Shown: positions 6,237-6,432 of the stretch, in pieces
Position numbering within the stretch: the first letter of the stretch is position 1
Layout of the letters: each line of letters starts with the position of its first letter
Assembly (NCBI GenBank): GCA_028866335.1
Contig: JAGWIL010000094.1
Location: forward strand, 1 to 6,432
Source: Rhodospirillales bacterium
GTDB lineage: Bacteria; Pseudomonadota; Alphaproteobacteria; Acetobacterales; Acetobacteraceae
Length of the DNA: 6,432 nucleotides
Direction: 5' to 3'
Notes under the pieces: generated by a model
What the model was told of the DNA's origin: nothing
Databases searched by the model: none
The model's input: the letters and a program-made list of their open reading frames with translations, nothing else
Made by a program: the position numbers and the translations under genes

Positions 6237-6432
6237 ATGAAGCCCCTGTTGCGCTGGGTTCTGGATAGCGTTTTGCCACCGTCCTGTCTCGCGTGTGACG
6301 AGGCAGTACAGATGGATGGGCAGCTTTGCCTGAAATGCTTCAGCACCGCGAATTTTGTGAGCGCACCTTTATGCGATTGCTGCGGGGTGCCGCTGCCGTT
6401 CGTGATGGACGGCACCAAGACCCACCAATGCG
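6237..6432 (+). CDS. comF: ComF family protein, N-terminal part
   Basis: The frame from ATG 6237 is open to the window end, giving 65 residues of a protein normally of about 230-250. It begins LRWVLDSVLPPSCLACDE, the typical ComF opening, with cysteine pairs C17-x2-C20 and C31-x2-C34 that would bind zinc, then PLCDCCGVPLPF with C46-x2-C49. C65 is likely the first cysteine of the next CxxC pair. The phosphoribosyltransferase domain expected in the remainder is outside the window. In Gram-positive and some Gram-negative bacteria ComF supports uptake of transforming DNA, whereas in most proteobacteria its role is unproven. There is no clear Shine-Dalgarno upstream (only a weak GAAGA at 6222-6226), and any such site must lie within the first codons of the divergent gene. 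Confidence 0.9.
   Translation, partial: MKPLLRWVLDSVLPPSCLACDEAVQMDGQLCLKCFSTANFVSAPLCDCCGVPLPFVMDGTKTHQC
6243..6247 (-). promoter_or_regulatory. Shine-Dalgarno of the NDUFAF5-like gene
   Basis: Read on the minus strand, AGGGG lies 6 nt before the GTG start at 6236. It falls within codons 3-4 of comF on the other strand. It supports the GTG start over the ATG at 6209-6207. Confidence 0.5.

Noticed and set aside
5476..6240. Plus-strand open frame of 254 codons covering the NDUFAF5-like gene
   Set aside because: Its product is Ser/Arg/Ala-rich low-complexity sequence with no recognisable domain, whereas the minus strand has clear methyltransferase-fold motifs.

Overview
The window comes from a GC-rich bacterial chromosome, most likely an alphaproteobacterium. 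An Acetobacteraceae-like relative is my best guess, but this is inferred from gene neighbourhood and protein style, not from a marker gene. Five of the six genes are recognisable housekeeping or efflux families. The sixth, on the minus strand, is a methyltransferase-fold protein of the mitochondrial NDUFAF5 type, which fits an alphaproteobacterial origin. No mobile element, CRISPR array, tRNA or rRNA is visible, and every reading frame runs through without an internal break.

Positions 1-4640 (+) hold a tripartite RND efflux operon in the order outer-membrane factor (3' end only), periplasmic adaptor, inner-membrane proton/drug antiporter. The gaps are 13 and 7 nt, so the genes are almost certainly co-transcribed and translationally coupled. 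Together they would form an envelope-spanning pump powered by the proton gradient. The adaptor and permease resemble the MexH/MexI branch of hydrophobe/amphiphile exporters. The operon's promoter and any regulator lie upstream, outside the window.

Positions 4641-4724 form the only real intergenic stretch. Its first 50 nt are very AT-rich (10 G/C in 50). It ends in a strong 12-bp hairpin (4698-4726) that contains the best Shine-Dalgarno sequence and GTG start of the next gene, radC (4725-5465, +). This is the most interesting regulatory signal here: the hairpin would hide the radC ribosome-binding site unless an overlapping weaker hairpin (4687-4701) or some other event opens it.

radC converges on the NDUFAF5-like gene (6236-5460, -) with a 6-bp tail-to-tail overlap. 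That leaves no space for a normal terminator. A perfect 11-bp inverted repeat (5519-5549) lies 53 nt past the radC stop, inside the opposing coding region. The NDUFAF5-like gene is in turn head-to-head with comF (6237 onward, +, cut by the window end): the two start codons abut with zero bases between them, so each gene's ribosome-binding and promoter signals must lie in the other's coding sequence.

I see no convincing previously undescribed system. The points worth following are the packed 5460-6237 architecture, the RBS-embedding hairpin of radC, and the embedded inverted repeat.
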